The notes: generated by a model from the letters alone, not told the origin. A DNA stretch of 64,000 bases from Epinephelus fuscoguttatus (GCF_011397635.1 NC_064764.1:41902955-41966954), one strand, 5' to 3'. Shown: positions 45,380 to 57,430, counted from the stretch's first letter. Translations and numbers: made by a program.

Positions 45380-45959
45380 GAAAAAAAAACTCATAACTGT
45401 TTGACAAAACAAAACTCTTCAAAAGAAATCCCAAGAAATATAAGCACATGGTGTGTGTTGTATGCTGTATTCTATGTGTTTTAACAGTCAACTGATGACT
45501 CACTGTATTGGCGTATTGACACCTTTAGTTGTGCTGTGGTGCATTCATGTACTGCAGGAAATTCTATAAACAAAGTTGCTGCAAGATAAACAGTAGCCTC
45601 TGGGAAGTAAAAAGCTGGCAATTTGAATTTATTCTTTTAAATCTAACTATGTGTTATGTTTAGTCTGTTTTGCTTTGTTTGACAACATAGTTTTGAATGG
45701 AGTGTTGTGTGAAAACTCACACTCAAGTTTTTGATTCATCATCAAATCATTCAAATAATTACATCAAGTGGCCAATAAAGCAGCATTTGGTCACTCTGCT
45801 TGACTACGTTCAAGTGTACTGAGATCCAGAGTATGACGTAGTTGCCTTTGGCATACTGAATAGATGGAATTTGAATATGGGAGGCGATAAGAGAAATAAG
45901 AGAGAGGAGAATCTGCTGAGTCCTGGCAGCTTTCTGATCAAAGCCATTTGTCAGTGGCC
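45380..45959 (+). promoter_or_regulatory. TAAR unit 4 5' flank with altered promoter module
   Basis: Homologous to the unit 1 and 5 flanks. The module before the ATG differs: ATTTGAATATGGGAGG at 45869-45884 instead of ATTAGCATATGGGAGG, and the segment with the CAGCTG E-box is deleted. Expression of this copy may differ. Confidence 0.4.
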
Positions 45960-47364
45960 ATGGAGGAAACTGAACTCTGCTTTCCACAAGTCAATACCTC
46001 CTGCAGAAAGATGAGTCGCCCTCACTGGGAGGCCGCACTCATTTACAGTCTGCTGTCCTTCATCACTCTGATCACTGTGTTTCTTAACCTGCTGGTCATC
46101 ATCTCTATCTCCCACTTCAGGCAGAGATACACTTTTCTGCTTGGCTTACAAAGTGTTTATTCTTTGGTTACAGTTACATGAAGAAATGGCTTTGAGCTCT
46201 GCAGCATGATGTCACATTTAAGCTGATGATAACTTTGATTATGATGCTGTTGAGATGTGTCACTGAAACAATTAATAATGATTTCTCACATTTCAGGCTG
46301 CTGCAAATCCACTAACCTTCTCCTCATGTTCATAAGTAGTGCATAGGAGTAATGTTCTCTTGTTTAGGCTTTGATTACTGCATACTGGTTATTTGCAAAT
46401 GCTTTTACATCTCTACTACTGTGTTATATTTAGGCTCCATTGTTATAGGACAATTCATACTCCTAGTATCATATCTGCTAATAACATTTTTTGGTACACA
46501 TACATATACAGTGTATTTAGTGTTGCTTTTGTCCCCCATTTCAGGCAGCTCCACACCACCAACAACTTCATCCTCCTGTCTCTGGCTATTGCAGACATCA
46601 TTGTGGGTTGCCTGCCAATGCCAGCTGAAATCTTCATCTATCGAGGTTGTTGGACTCTGGGTGACTTAATGTGTGTTGTGTATTACTTTTCAGCTTTCCT
46701 CTCTGTCAGTGCTTCGATAGGAAATGTGGTTCTCATATCAATTGACCGCTACATTGCTATTTGTGACCCCATGTTTTATTCCACCAAAGTCACTCTGAAA
46801 AGAGTTCGACTCTGCATTTGTCTATCTTGGATATCTTCTCTTATTAACAGCATTTGGATGCAGAGGGATTTCTTGAAACAGCCAGGCAGGTATAATTCCT
46901 GTTATGGAGAGTGTGTACTTGTAGTTAATTATATTGAAGGAGCTGTTGACCTTGTTGTGGCCTTTGTGAGCCCTGTTCTTGTCATCGTAGTTTTGTATAT
47001 GAGAGTGTTTGTGGTAGTTCTGTCTCAGGCTCATGCCATGCGCTCCAAAACTGCAGCTGATACACTTCAGCGTTCAAAGCCAATAACTGCCAAGAAATCT
47101 GAGATGAAAGCAGCCAGGACTCTTGGTGTTGTTATTGTTGTTTTTATTGTGTGCTCCTGTCCATATTATTGTTTAACAGTTGCAGCTGAAAACAACTTTT
47201 TAGGGGTGTCATCTGGAACCATTGAACTTTGGCTGTTGTATTTTAATTCCTGTCTAAACCCTGTGATCTATGTCTTTTTCTATCCCTGGTTCAGGAAAGC
47301 TATTAAACACATTGTAACACTTCAGATACTGAAGCCTGGCTCCTCTGAGGCTAACATAGTGTAG
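45960..47364 (+). CDS. TAAR-like olfactory receptor, unit 4 (two exons, intact)
   Basis: Exons 45960-46120 and 46545-47364, 326 residues. The 424-base intron has a GC donor at 46121. Landmarks: D71 in IADIIVG, C97, Ala104 at 3.32, DRY 121-123, C177, Asp189 at 5.42, P197, Ser258 at 6.48, NPVIY 292-296. It differs from units 1-3 in helix 2 (IADIIVGCLPM), helix 4 and loop 2 (LINSIWMQRD) and helix 5 (AFVSPVLVIV), so the binding pocket is likely distinct. The stretch KTAADTLQRSKPITAKK is shared with unit 3. Presumed olfactory amine receptor at the membrane. Ligand unknown. Confidence 0.9.
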
Positions 47365-47725
47365 AGACAGACAGTGACAGAGAGACTAAAACCATTCTGT
47401 TCCTCTGAATTATTTATATTTAAGTTGTTACTACACTGAATGTACAAAACATAAAGTCAGGACTAACAGCTTATATCTAGAGAAAAACAACTGAATATCA
47501 AAGAGTCTTGGATGGATAAGCAGTGTTAATAAGATCTTCATTACCAATCAACAATCTGTACACATTACAGAGTTATTGTATTAGTGTTTTCTCAATAATG
47601 ACAGATACAAGCTTAAAAGGAAAACTTGTGAAACAACATTTGCACTAGTTTTACCACAATACATTTGTGCATTGTTTGTTTTGTTTACACAAATTTGTAA
47701 TTACATAAATACACCATGACCATTT

Positions 47726-47778
<53 letters not shown>

Positions 47779-48060
47779 AGGGTTTGACATTAGAGTGAAT
47801 GGTGGACATAAAATCAATTCTTTGGCTTATGACAGGATTAAAGCTGGTGGTGTTCGAAGCAAATTAGTCACTCAAATAATGAGTAAAAAATATTGATCAT
47901 GTTTCAGAACCAGGCAGGCAACTTCAACAGCATGAAGGGAAAACAACTTATTTTCAGCAATTTTTCAGCTAATATAAGATGACTGATTTCAGTGACTGAA
48001 AGACAAGAATAATATTTCCACTGTCATAAAAAACTGCTCTTCTGTAAAACAACTTGGTGA
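47365..48060 (+). repeat. Duplicated 3' flank of TAAR unit 4
   Basis: Homologous to the flanks of units 1 and 3, interrupted by the CA repeat. No gene. Confidence 0.65.
47726..47777. repeat. (CA)n microsatellite
   Basis: About 26 CA units. Confidence 0.95.
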
Positions 48061-48560
48061 CAATATGCTGAAAAAATCTGTTCTTCATTTACCAGATAAA
48101 AAAACATGTCCATCTTAGAATTGATTTTAAGATTTTATTGCTTGTTTTTAAGGTTTAAAATATTCTGGTACCACCTTATGTAACAGAACTCTTGTAGCTT
48201 CACACTTCAGTTAGAGCACTGAGGTCAACCGATAAGATGCTCCTGGATGTTCCCAGAAGTAGACACATTCACAGTGGTTGCCCCTAAACTCTGCAATAGT
48301 CTGCCTATTGAATTAAAAACTGCCCCAACTGTAGAAACCTCAAGTCACTACTGAAGACCCATCTCTTCTCATTGGCTTATGATTGATTTGTGCTTGACAC
48401 TTTGACTTTATTTTCTGTTGTGCTGCACAGTGTTCTCTATTATCTTTATTGTTCTCTTCTGTTATTACTGCTGTTTGCTTCTGTATTGATCTGTTGATCT
48501 GCACTTTGGTCAACCGCAGTTGTTTTTGAATGTGATCTACAAATAAAGTTTGACTTGACA
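48060..48560 (+). pseudogene. L2-like LINE 3' fragment, unit 4 flank
   Basis: The same LINE tail as at 37.33 kb, at the same place in the flank, with KLCNSLPIELKTAP-like coding and the AAATAAAGTTTGACTTGAC end. More decayed in coding than the unit 3 copy, although it keeps a segment lost there. Confidence 0.75.
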
Positions 48561-48898
48561 AAAGTTCTGTGATAAAACACCATTTAGTAAAGAGACTTAA
48601 GAATTTTCCATTTCATTCCTCCTGACGGTTTTTGCTTTAGCACTAGATATTTTATGTTGTATATGTGCAGGTCAAGTGATCATACCAAAAAAGTCACTTC
48701 TGACTATGCAATGACATGGGGCACATGCCCCACCACATCCCTAATGTGATCTGTTTTTTCTATGTTCTTGCAGTTGAAGAAGTTGAAAGTAGCTCAATTT
48801 GATTCGTTGACACTGCTGGACATAGCACATTTGGTGCCCTAAGCAGGCTTCCCCTGGCCCAGTCCCACATCCCAACATCCCCACAAAGACTATGCCAT

Positions 48899-49365
48899 TA
48901 GGGCCCGAGCACCACGCAGTGCTCAGGCAGTTTGATTCCTTACTCCAGTCCCACAATTTGACAAAAACTAAGCTTTGAGTAACTTTTGATGTCAAGGGCA
49001 TTGGATGGTGCAGACATCACCCTTGGAAGTGGCCACACACAAAAAAATGACACATTCAAGTAAAAATAACTGACTTCTATTAAGTTTAGGATATGGTTTC
49101 AAAAGACTTTTTTTGCATGTTTTGAGATGTTACATGTGCCTACCAAGTTTCGTACAAGTAGGTGAAACCAGCTTTCAGGGCTGCTTTGTAAAAAATTTGT
49201 AGGGAGTGCTACTGAGCCATTTTTTGCACTTGAGCATGAGACTCCTAAAATATCAAATTATTTAAGAGTGATGGCGTGTGTGCAAATTTTCATGACTTTT
49301 CATGCACCTTGACCTTCTTCCAAATGAGATTCATTTGGAAGAAGAAGAAGAAGAAGAAGAAGAAA
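48899..49365. repeat. MITE-like repeat ending in a (GAA)n tract
   Basis: Starts TAGGGCCCGAGCACC and ends in eight GAA units (49338-49363). 49.08-49.19 kb is the reverse complement of 43.69-43.80 kb, and 49.20-49.27 kb of 38.41-38.48 kb. Same position after unit 4 as the 38.22 kb repeat after unit 3. Confidence 0.6.
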
Positions 49366-50660
49366 AGCTTAAAGCAGTGATAAATGGGCCGTTGCACACA
49401 CTGGGGTCCTGTGTGTAAATCTGAAGCTTAAGCTAATTTATAAAGGGTATTATATTTTAAAGTTTGTTGACACTATGCACATAAGACAAGCATTGCAATA
49501 TTTAAAGTAGACAAATGAGTATTATAAAGATGGAGAGTTTAATGAAGCTTGGCTAAATTAATTTTGTAGGGAACAAGATGAGGTTTTAGGAAATCAGGAT
49601 GATACTAATGTAGAAAGTGGTGAAGCCTCTATAGATGTAGTTGAAGATGAGTTTTTGCATGATAGACAGCAATATTGTATGTTCCAGGATATGTGTGTCA
49701 TAGCTGCTGAGATTGGTCAGGAATCACTGGATATTATTTTGATAATGTATAGAATGTGGCACCAGCTGAAGGGAATAATCCTGTTAAATTGCTTTCTGAT
49801 CATACAAACAAAGCCAAATGCTCTCCAGTGTTGTTTCCACAGGGGTGTTATACATACCATGATAGTAGACCATATTGATTGATATTGTTGCATTATTTCA
49901 ATAATAGGATTCTGCATGCTGGTGGCAGGTTTGCACAAAATGTAGAGTATATCCTTTTTGCTCAGTGCATGTCTGAGATTGAACAGGTTGTGTGGAATGT
50001 ATCCAGAGCACTATGAAAATGAAAAGGGCGTTGTACATCCAAAAAGGGAAGTGATGATCTGCTGAAGAATGAGGGATCTTTCCTAAACCCATTAGAAGAA
50101 CACCCTCTTTTTGGCAGAGTGCAAAGCAGGACCTGTTAGCTTGTCTTCGTCAGCTTGGTGTCCTTACATGATTTTGTTTGTTTTCTTCTGCTAGTATTTG
50201 TTGGAAAAAGGTTCTCTATAGTATTTTAAAACAGGAAGATAGAACACAGACAACTGAAGACTTAGAGTGGGCAGACAGGTGTGACCTGCTGCATCAAAAT
50301 CCTGTCACTGTGGTGGGTGTTTGATTTTCAGTGGCATTGGTTTTGCGCTGATGTCTCCATTGCATCCAATTGGTAAAATAAAAGACTACTTTCATGGAGA
50401 GGAATTTCAGCAACGCGGTTCACCTCAAGTCTGTTACTGTTTTGGATCAAGAATGCCCCACTTATTGATAAAAACACAGATGAAGAGGAAGTTCAATTTA
50501 TTGATAAATATGTCATGCAGATTACCATCAGATGAGGACATTCTCATTTGTGCAGAAGCATTCAAAGTAACATTTAAAAACATGTATAAAGAAATAGCTG
50601 TTTGTCATTTTAATTTTCCCAGGCCAGCTTTGACATTAATACATTGTGGTAGATAAGACA
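49366..50660 (+). pseudogene. Helentron copy 2: replication protein remnants
   Basis: The words FCREQDEVLGNQDD, HDRQQYCMFQDMCV, a decayed segment to about 50.30 kb, then HPIGKIKDYFHGEEFQQRGSPQVCY and INMSCRLPSDEDI. The last part is the nuclease region that copy 1 lacks. Its two-His HUH position reads QVC here, so the metal site is destroyed. Numerous stops and shifts. Confidence 0.72.
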
Positions 50661-51854
50661 GATAATTCATCACAATGTGCATGTGCAAATCAGGGTCAGA
50701 AAGATTAAACATGGGCAGCAGAGATTATTATTGAGGTGGTAGTGGGCGTTGGTGTGAGGAGTTTCAAATTGAGGTGAAATTTTGTCAACCCCACTCACAT
50801 ACATCAGAGGGTCAACATATTCTGAACACCTCTCAATATACTGCTCTCCACAACAACAGCAACACCCACTATCACCTCGGTAAACATAAATAAGTCTCTC
50901 TGACAGTGTCAATATTTATGAAATAATACATTCATTGCAGTAGATAGTCAGACTGTTATTGGTGTGCATTACATTGCACAGTGTCTAATGAAATGGTCAG
51001 TGAATGTATTTAATGAATTATTATTAACTGTAGGTAATAGGTAGGTGGATAAACAGCGTCATAAAAGTCTGAGATGTGCCTCGCTGATGTACTCTACGTG
51101 TGTTCATTTTCTTTCCTCTGTGAAATTATAACTTTGACCAGAAACGCCTTTTCCTGCTCAGTGTCATAAGTTTGAGAGTGACAACATTTTTTGCAGGCGA
51201 CAAGGTGTTATCCTAATTTGCTCCAGTCTTATCTGGCAGCTGCAGCTGCCTGAGTGAGCATAATATTACTTTGAGGTACTTACTGTTACATTCATCGTGC
51301 CTTTACTGACTCGATTAAAGTGTTGAAGTTAGTGTTAAAGCAAGCTAATATTTAAGCTAGGTTATCCTAACGTTAGCTTGCTAACATATCAGCAAAGATG
51401 ATGGAGAAAGTAGTAACATTAATCCAGTATGTATGATATCAGTTAAGTGTGACCGACACAACGAGGCACGTCATGACTCATGCACAAGCGGTTTGAAATG
51501 GGAAACTTATTGAGTTATTTCACAAACTAGTTATAAACTTACCACTGTGGCAAACCGCTTGATTCAGTAAATGTGCTGTCGGCTCTTCAGTCTTCGCTAC
51601 TTCACTCTGCTGTTGGGTCACTGGGGTGACTGTGGAGCGTGACAGGAAAGGCGTTGGAGCACCCTCTACTGGATTAGTAACACAAGGACATCACTTCTAA
51701 GTAAAACACCATATTCCCTGCATTTTATTAATGATAAAAATATAAGTCTTAACATCGGCGTCAATCAGCCAACTTTTGGCCAATTGCCGATTATTCTCTA
51801 ATGGCTATAATCGGCCAATTAAATTGGCCGGTCGATAAATCGGTCGGGCCCTAT
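50661..51854. mobile_element. DNA-transposon-like insert splitting Helentron copy 2
   Basis: Helentron sequence stops near 50.66 kb and resumes at 51.86 kb. The right edge ends in a GGCCAATT-rich terminus reading GATAAATCGGTCGGGCCCTA, like hAT-type ends. No matching left end and no transposase are seen, so the class is tentative. Confidence 0.4.
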
Positions 51855-52198
51855 ATTGTAGGAATGACATTGAGGATGCAACTCAGACAATGGCCCCCAT
51901 TCTTGAGATGATAACAGTAAGATACAGCAGGGCACAAATTTAATACATACACTTTTACTGTGTTTGATAACTGTGCAAAATTTGACTCGATAGGTATGTG
52001 ATTTGGCATTGTGTACGCTGCATTTGCAGCTTGACTGTATTGCTGTCACAGAAACCTGATTACGTGCTGCTTCCTCATTTAAGAACAGTAAACACTGATG
52101 TTTATAGTATTCATATTTCTCTATACAGATCATCATAGAGCAGCAACAACCCCACATTGGTTGCTTTGCAAGCCCAACAACATGGTGGTGTTATGAGG
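51855..52198 (+). pseudogene. Helentron copy 2: helicase end and endonuclease remnants
   Basis: Homologous to 33.23-33.55 kb of copy 1, including the AATGTGCAAAATTT word, ATTGCTGTCACAGAAACCTG (endonuclease Glu region) and CAACATGGTGGTGTT. Frameshifted. Confidence 0.72.
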
Positions 52199-52440
52199 GT
52201 TCTATGAATCAACCTCAATCAAAACGGACTTACTAATTGGATTGTGGATGTAATTCTTCATGCTTATGGGTCACAAGGCCTAGTGGTGTGAAATGTCACA
52301 ATGCAGGAAATTGAGTGTTTGATGCTGAATACTTCTTGGGGAAGGACCTTAAACCCCATGTTTAATATGTGTGTCCCCCAGTGTGGAAATAAAACCCAAC
52401 ACCCTTGCCTCATGACTTTGCTAAGGCAATGCTGCATGAC
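52199..52440 (+). pseudogene. DIRS tyrosine recombinase relic in the unit 5 flank
   Basis: NWIVDVILHAYGSQG matches HWIVDTISYAYRVTG of the recombinase at 4.64-4.68 kb. It abuts the Helentron remnant on one side and the duplicated TAAR flank on the other. Confidence 0.65.
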
Positions 52441-52939
52441 TTTTGCCTGGTACTGTACATCTGTTAATTGATAGTTACTGCAAATATTTATAGAGTTAGA
52501 AAAAAAAAATAACTGACTAAACAAAACTCTTAAAAAGAAATCCCAAGAAATATAAACATATGGTGTGTGTTGTATGCTGTGTTCTATGTGTTTTAAACAG
52601 TCAACTGATGACTCACTGTACGTACTGACACCTCTACTTGTGCTGTGGTGCATTTATGTGCTGTGGGAAATTCCAAGTACAAAGATGCTGTGAGATAAAC
52701 AGTAGCCTTTGGGAGGTAAAAAGCTGGCAATTTTACTTTATTATTTTAAAGCTAACTATGTGTTGTGTTTAGTCTGTTTTACTTTGGGGTTTTTAACACC
52801 ATAGTTTGGAATTCAGTGTTGTGTAGCAACTTACACTAAAGTTTTTGAAAGAGGCCTACAAAGCAGCATGTGATCACTTGACTACTTTCGTGTGTACCAA
52901 GACTCAGTATGACGTAGTCACCTTTGGCCGACTGAACAG

Positions 52940-53052
52940 ATGGAATTAGCATATGGGAGGAGAGAAGACAGATAAATCAGCTGCACATCAGACAGACAGG
53001 AGAACCTGCTGAGGTCTGGCAGCTTTCTGACCAAAGCCCTTTGTCAGTGGCC
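52940..53052 (+). promoter_or_regulatory. Conserved TAAR upstream module, unit 5
   Basis: ATTAGCATATGGGAGG at 52945-52960, GATAAATCAGCTG with E-box, and the shared leader to the ATG. Confidence 0.42.
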
Positions 53053-54421
53053 ATGGAGGAGGCTGAGCTCTGCTTTCCACAAGTCAACACCTCCTGCAGG
53101 AAGACAAATCGTCCTCACTGGGAGGCCACACTCAGTTACAGTGTGCTGTCTTTCATCACTCTGCTCACCGTGGTTCTTAACCTGCTGGTCATCATCTCTA
53201 TCTCCCACTTCAGGCAGAGATACACTTTTCTGCTTGGCTTACAAAGTGTTTATTCTTTGGTTACAGTTACATGAAGAAATGACTTTGAGCTCTGCAGCAA
53301 GATGTCACATTTAAGCTGATGATAACTTTGATTATGGTGCTGTTGAGATGTGTTACTGAAACAATTAATGATGATTTCACACATTTCAGGCTGCAGGACA
53401 TCCACTAACCTTCTCCTCTTGTTCATAAGTAGTGCATAAGAGTAATGTTCTCTTGTTTAGGCCTTTGATTACTGCATACTGTGCTGTATTTAGGCTTGTT
53501 GTTATCGGACAATTCATACTCCTAGTATCATAACTGCTAATAACATTTATTCTTACACATACATGTGACAGTATATCAGTGTTTACATTTTCCCATTTCA
53601 GGAAGCTCCACACCGCCACCAACCTCCTCCTCCTCTCTCTGGCTGTCGCAGACTTCATTGTGGGTTTCCTGCAGATGCCAGGTGAAATCCTCCTCTATAG
53701 AGGTTGTTGGGATCTGGGTGACTCATTATGTGCTGTAAATTACTTTTTAGGTTTCCTCTCTGTCAGTGCATCAGTAGGAAACATGGTGCTCTTATCAATT
53801 GATCGCTACATTGCTATTTGTGACCCAATGTTTTACTCCACCAAAGTTACTCTGACAAGAGTTCAATGCTGCATATATCTGTGTTGGATATTTTCTGCTG
53901 TTCACAGCACTTGGATACTGAGAGATTTCTTAAAACAGCCAGACATGTATAACTCCTGTTATGGAGAGTGTGTAATTGTAATGAATTATGTTGAAGGAGC
54001 TGTTGACCTTGTTGCAACCTTTTTTGCTCCCATTCTTGTCATCATAGTTCTGTATATGAGAGTGTTTGTAGTGGCTGTGTCTCAGGCTCGTGCCATGCGC
54101 TCCCACATTACAGCTGTCACAGCACAACGTTCAAATACAATAACTGCCAAGAAATCTGAGATGAAAGCAGCCAGGACTCTTGGTATTGTTGTAGTTGCGT
54201 TTATTGTGTGCAACTGTCCATATTACTGTTTCACTGTTGCAGCTGAGAACAACTTTTTAGGGGCCTCGGCTGTAGGTGCTGAACTTTGGCTGTTGTATTT
54301 TAATTCCTGTCTAAACCCTGTGATATATGTCTTTTTCTACCCCTGGTTCAGGAAAGCTATTAAACACATTGTAACACTTCAGATACTGAAGCCTGGCTCC
54401 TCTGAGGCTAACATAGTGTAG
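53053..54421 (+). CDS. TAAR-like olfactory receptor, unit 5 (two exons, intact)
   Basis: Exons 53053-53213 and 53602-54421, 326 residues. The intron is the shortest (388 bases), with a GC donor at 53214. Landmarks: C97, Gly104 at 3.32, DRY 121-123, C177, Asp189 at 5.42 (GAVDLVATFFAP), P197, Asn258 at 6.48, NPVIY 292-296. Helix 3 differs from units 1-4 (AVNYFLGFLSVSAS) and groups with unit 6. Loop 3 carries the ITAVTAQRSNTITAKK type shared with unit 6, while the tail KPGSSEANIV matches units 3 and 4, a sign of exchange. Exon 2 starts with Lys55 instead of Gln. Presumed olfactory amine receptor. Confidence 0.9.
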
Positions 54422-54940
54422 AGACAGACTGTGTCAGAGAAACTAAAACCATTCTATCTCTCTTTTTATTTTGATGTCAATACCCTGAATTTACACAAAG
54501 TCGGGAGAATTACATTAAATGGGGGGGGGGGGTATATTTTTGGCCAAAACTAGTTCCTGACTGGGGGACAGTAAGAAAAGAAAATATTTATTTTTGGTTC
54601 ATTATTCCAAAAAGCAAAAAATGTCTCTACTGTTATCTGCTTAAAATTCTAGGATGACAGGACTTGTGATAAAGCCACATGCATCGCTGCGGCTTATTCA
54701 AACTACTGGCACCTTTAATTTCAGTTGAATCAGATATATTGTGACTAAGGTTATCAGCATTAACGTGCTGATTGCGATGCAATTACGGTCCAATCATAGC
54801 ACGTCTTTTTTATTTATTGTCCCTTCAGCACACCCTTACTAGTAGTCAAGATGCCACAGCTGCTTCCTGCTAATGCAGTGATGGAATAAAAATGACACCA
54901 CTGTGCTTTCGAGTGGCTCCTTTGACTTTAAAAAACTTCC
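54422..54940. other. Unit 5 3' flank, diverged
   Basis: Only the first ~100 bases resemble the other units. A poly-G run of about 12 lies near 54521-54532. No gene. Confidence 0.45.
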
Positions 54941-54944
54941 AGAT

Positions 54945-55130
54945 GGGGGCAACCTCTAGCTCACTGGGTATACTGTGGGCCCACATAGGCTGAGTCCTTG
55001 CAGTAGCCCAGGTTCAATTCCAAACTGTGGCCCTTTGCTGGTATCATCCCTCCTCTCTCCCCCCTTTCCTGTCACTCTTGAGCTGTCCCAAAAATAAAAA
55101 GCAAAAAGCCCAAAAAGTGAACTTAAAAAA
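54945..55130 (+). repeat. tRNA-derived SINE
   Basis: The tRNA-like head has an A-box (TAGCTCACTGGGTA) and a B-box (GGTTCAATTCC) about 50 bases apart. A CT-rich body (CCCTCCTCTCTCCCCCCTTTCC) and an A-rich AAAAATAAAAAGC tail follow. Structure of a teleost tRNA SINE; expected to be pol III-transcribed when intact. Confidence 0.7.
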
Positions 55131-55990
55131 GAAACTCCCAGATGGTTTAGTTGACAAGTAATATGCACCTTGTGTCAAACAGAATTAAAACATCACCAAG
55201 TCTCTACAAGCTAAGCATACAGGTGCAGCTAATCAGACTGATGTCAGCGGTCAAATCACATCATGCTGTGACCAGTCTATCATTGCGGGGAACAATAATT
55301 TCACATATATAGAAACTGCATGAATCAGAGAAAACAACTAAATTGGAACTTCTCAAATGTGCAAATGCTGTGAATTTAATCAGGAGTCAGTGGACATCAA
55401 TGAATAATCACAACTATATCGGAGTAACATCACACCATGGATCACAGAATAAGCCCTTTGAAGTCGTCTTCTAACTCTAAGTCATGGTTTCAAAAACACA
55501 CTGGTGTAGCACTGATTTAAAAGAAATAATTCCAAAAGTCAAGATCATAAAGTCACTTTCTTTGCCATCATTTGATTCCCAGTCAACACACTCTAGTAAG
55601 AACAGCTGTACCTCGTCAATATGGACTTTGAAACTGTTTTGAAATGCAAAATCATGGAATTTTAAACATGTGATTAAAATGCAATTAATCAAGATTAACT
55701 ACTAAAACTCTGTGATAAATGACAATGTGTGTTTGCTTATAAATATAAACTCTGTTCCAACTTTGTCTCTCCTTTGGGCAGTAACCAAATCAACAAGAGT
55801 ATCAAAAAAGTCCTGGACTGATAAAATCTTCATTACCAATCCCTAATCTTAACACATTAGAAAGATATAGTATTAATCTGTCCTCATTATAACCAAATAT
55901 ACTTTTATAGGAGATACTTGTAGTACATTTGTACCAGTTTTAGCTTGTTATACAATGTCAGTGTTTTTGCCCCCCCTATTCAGTGTCAGT
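55131..55990. other. Unassigned stretch
   Basis: AT-rich, no gene or defined repeat. From about 55.80 kb a short piece of the TAAR 3' flank type recurs (TCTTCATTACCAATC). Confidence 0.35.
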
Positions 55991-56009
55991 GGCTGAGGTG
56001 TCAACGGCC

Positions 56010-56120
56010 TGCATTCTTTCATACAGTAAGCATTCCTCGTGACCATGGTGATGTAAGTGATCCAGTGCTTGCACACCACCATCTAGTGGCCATGGTGATG
56101 GTGACAAAAGACACTTCAGT
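56010..56120 (+). repeat. DIRS terminal-region relic in the unit 6 flank
   Basis: ATTCCTCGTGACC and GATCCAGTGCTTGCACACCA resemble 4.90-4.96 kb of the DIRS element (the region leading into the internal complementary region). GTGACAAAAGACACTTCAG follows, as after the unit 4 relic. Confidence 0.55.
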
Positions 56121-56404
56121 TTAGGATATGGATCCATTATTTGCTTAGTTAGTGCAAATGTTTATATGGTTTGGGAAAACAAAGCATGTTCTAATGACAA
56201 TTTGTCTAATATTGCAGCTTTGTCTGTGGACTTCTACGTTATTTTATTTAATGTTTATTTGTATAGGGACAAGTATATAGCATACATAAATGCCACACAC
56301 TACAGCATTTATAGCCTGAGCTAATTTGCAATGCCCATCCCTAGCTGGGCCATACAGTTAAAAAGACTCAGCAAAGACAAAAAAAAAACAAAAAAAAAAA
56401 AAAC

Positions 56405-56870
56405 ACAAAGTTCAATTTTCAATTTTATTTGTAAGCCCAATAATCAGGAAAAACTTCCCAAAAAAAACCTTTAATGGGGAAAAAAATGGTAGAAACCTTA
56501 GGAAGAGTAACTTAGGAGGGATCCCTCTTCCAGGACGGACAGATTGTGGTAAGTCATTAATGTACAAGCTAAAAAGGAGCGGACCAGGAACAGAACCCTG
56601 AGGTACTCCTGTTCTAGTCTGTAAAAAAAGAATATTTCTCATCATTAATGATAACACACTGTTCTCGCTCAGAGAGATAAGATTGAAATTACTGTAAGAT
56701 TTTGGAGAAATTACATTTTGAGAGTTTATGAATGAGAATATTGTGATTTAATGTTTCGAAAGCTTTTTTCAGGTCCAGAAAGACAGCCCCCAACTACTTC
56801 ACCTTTATCAATTGAAGATGCATTACTTGGGACAGTTATGCATCAAGGTATCCTACTGCATCTGCTGTTG
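56405..56870 (-). pseudogene. LINE fragment: 3' UTR block joined to RT palm
   Basis: 56.41-56.55 kb resembles the LINE 3' UTR block at 60.35-60.50 kb (AGGAGGGATCCCTCTTCCAG). Upstream on the minus strand are TGVPQGSVPGPLLFSLYIND and LDLKKAFETLNHNIL (RT palm, about 56.56-56.78 kb), with one stop between. The catalytic YADD part is deleted. Confidence 0.75.
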
Positions 56871-57430
56871 ATGTTGATGCGATCCATTCAGATCAGTGTA
56901 CCTGTGTCTCAATATGCTTATTGATCTTGAAGAAGGAAAATAAAAAGAAATGCACATGGAGCTAGAGTGTCTGACACCTGTTTTCAACAATAAAGTGTAT
57001 CACCAGTGATCAGCACCAATTCTTGGTTTGCGTTACTTTTTTCAATTTGCACTTGTAACATGCTTTGTGTATTTCCAAAATCGACTTCACTTTTTAACAG
57101 GAACTGTACAGTTTCTGCTGTATGAGATGCATACAGTCTTTTTCAAAATAAATGTACAACGTCAGTAAGACACCTTGTGTTTAAATTTATTTCCTTGTAA
57201 AACAAAAGCACGTTGTTAGTTTTCGGCGACAAAAGCACATGGTTCAGGGTTAGAGCAAATTATCATGGTTTGGCTCAACATTTACATGGTAAACAAACAG
57301 CACGCTCCTGGGTTGTCATCAAATCATTACTCGTGTGGTCCACAAATCAGCATGTGGTCGCTGTGATCGACCACGTTCAGGTGTACAGGGAGCCAGAGTG
57401 TGATGTAGTCACCTCTGGTCTATTGAATGG
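56871..57430. other. Unit 6 distal 5' flank
   Basis: No gene. From about 57.30 kb it is homologous to the TAAR 5' flank (GTGGTCCACAAATCAGCATGTGGTC). Confidence 0.4.
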
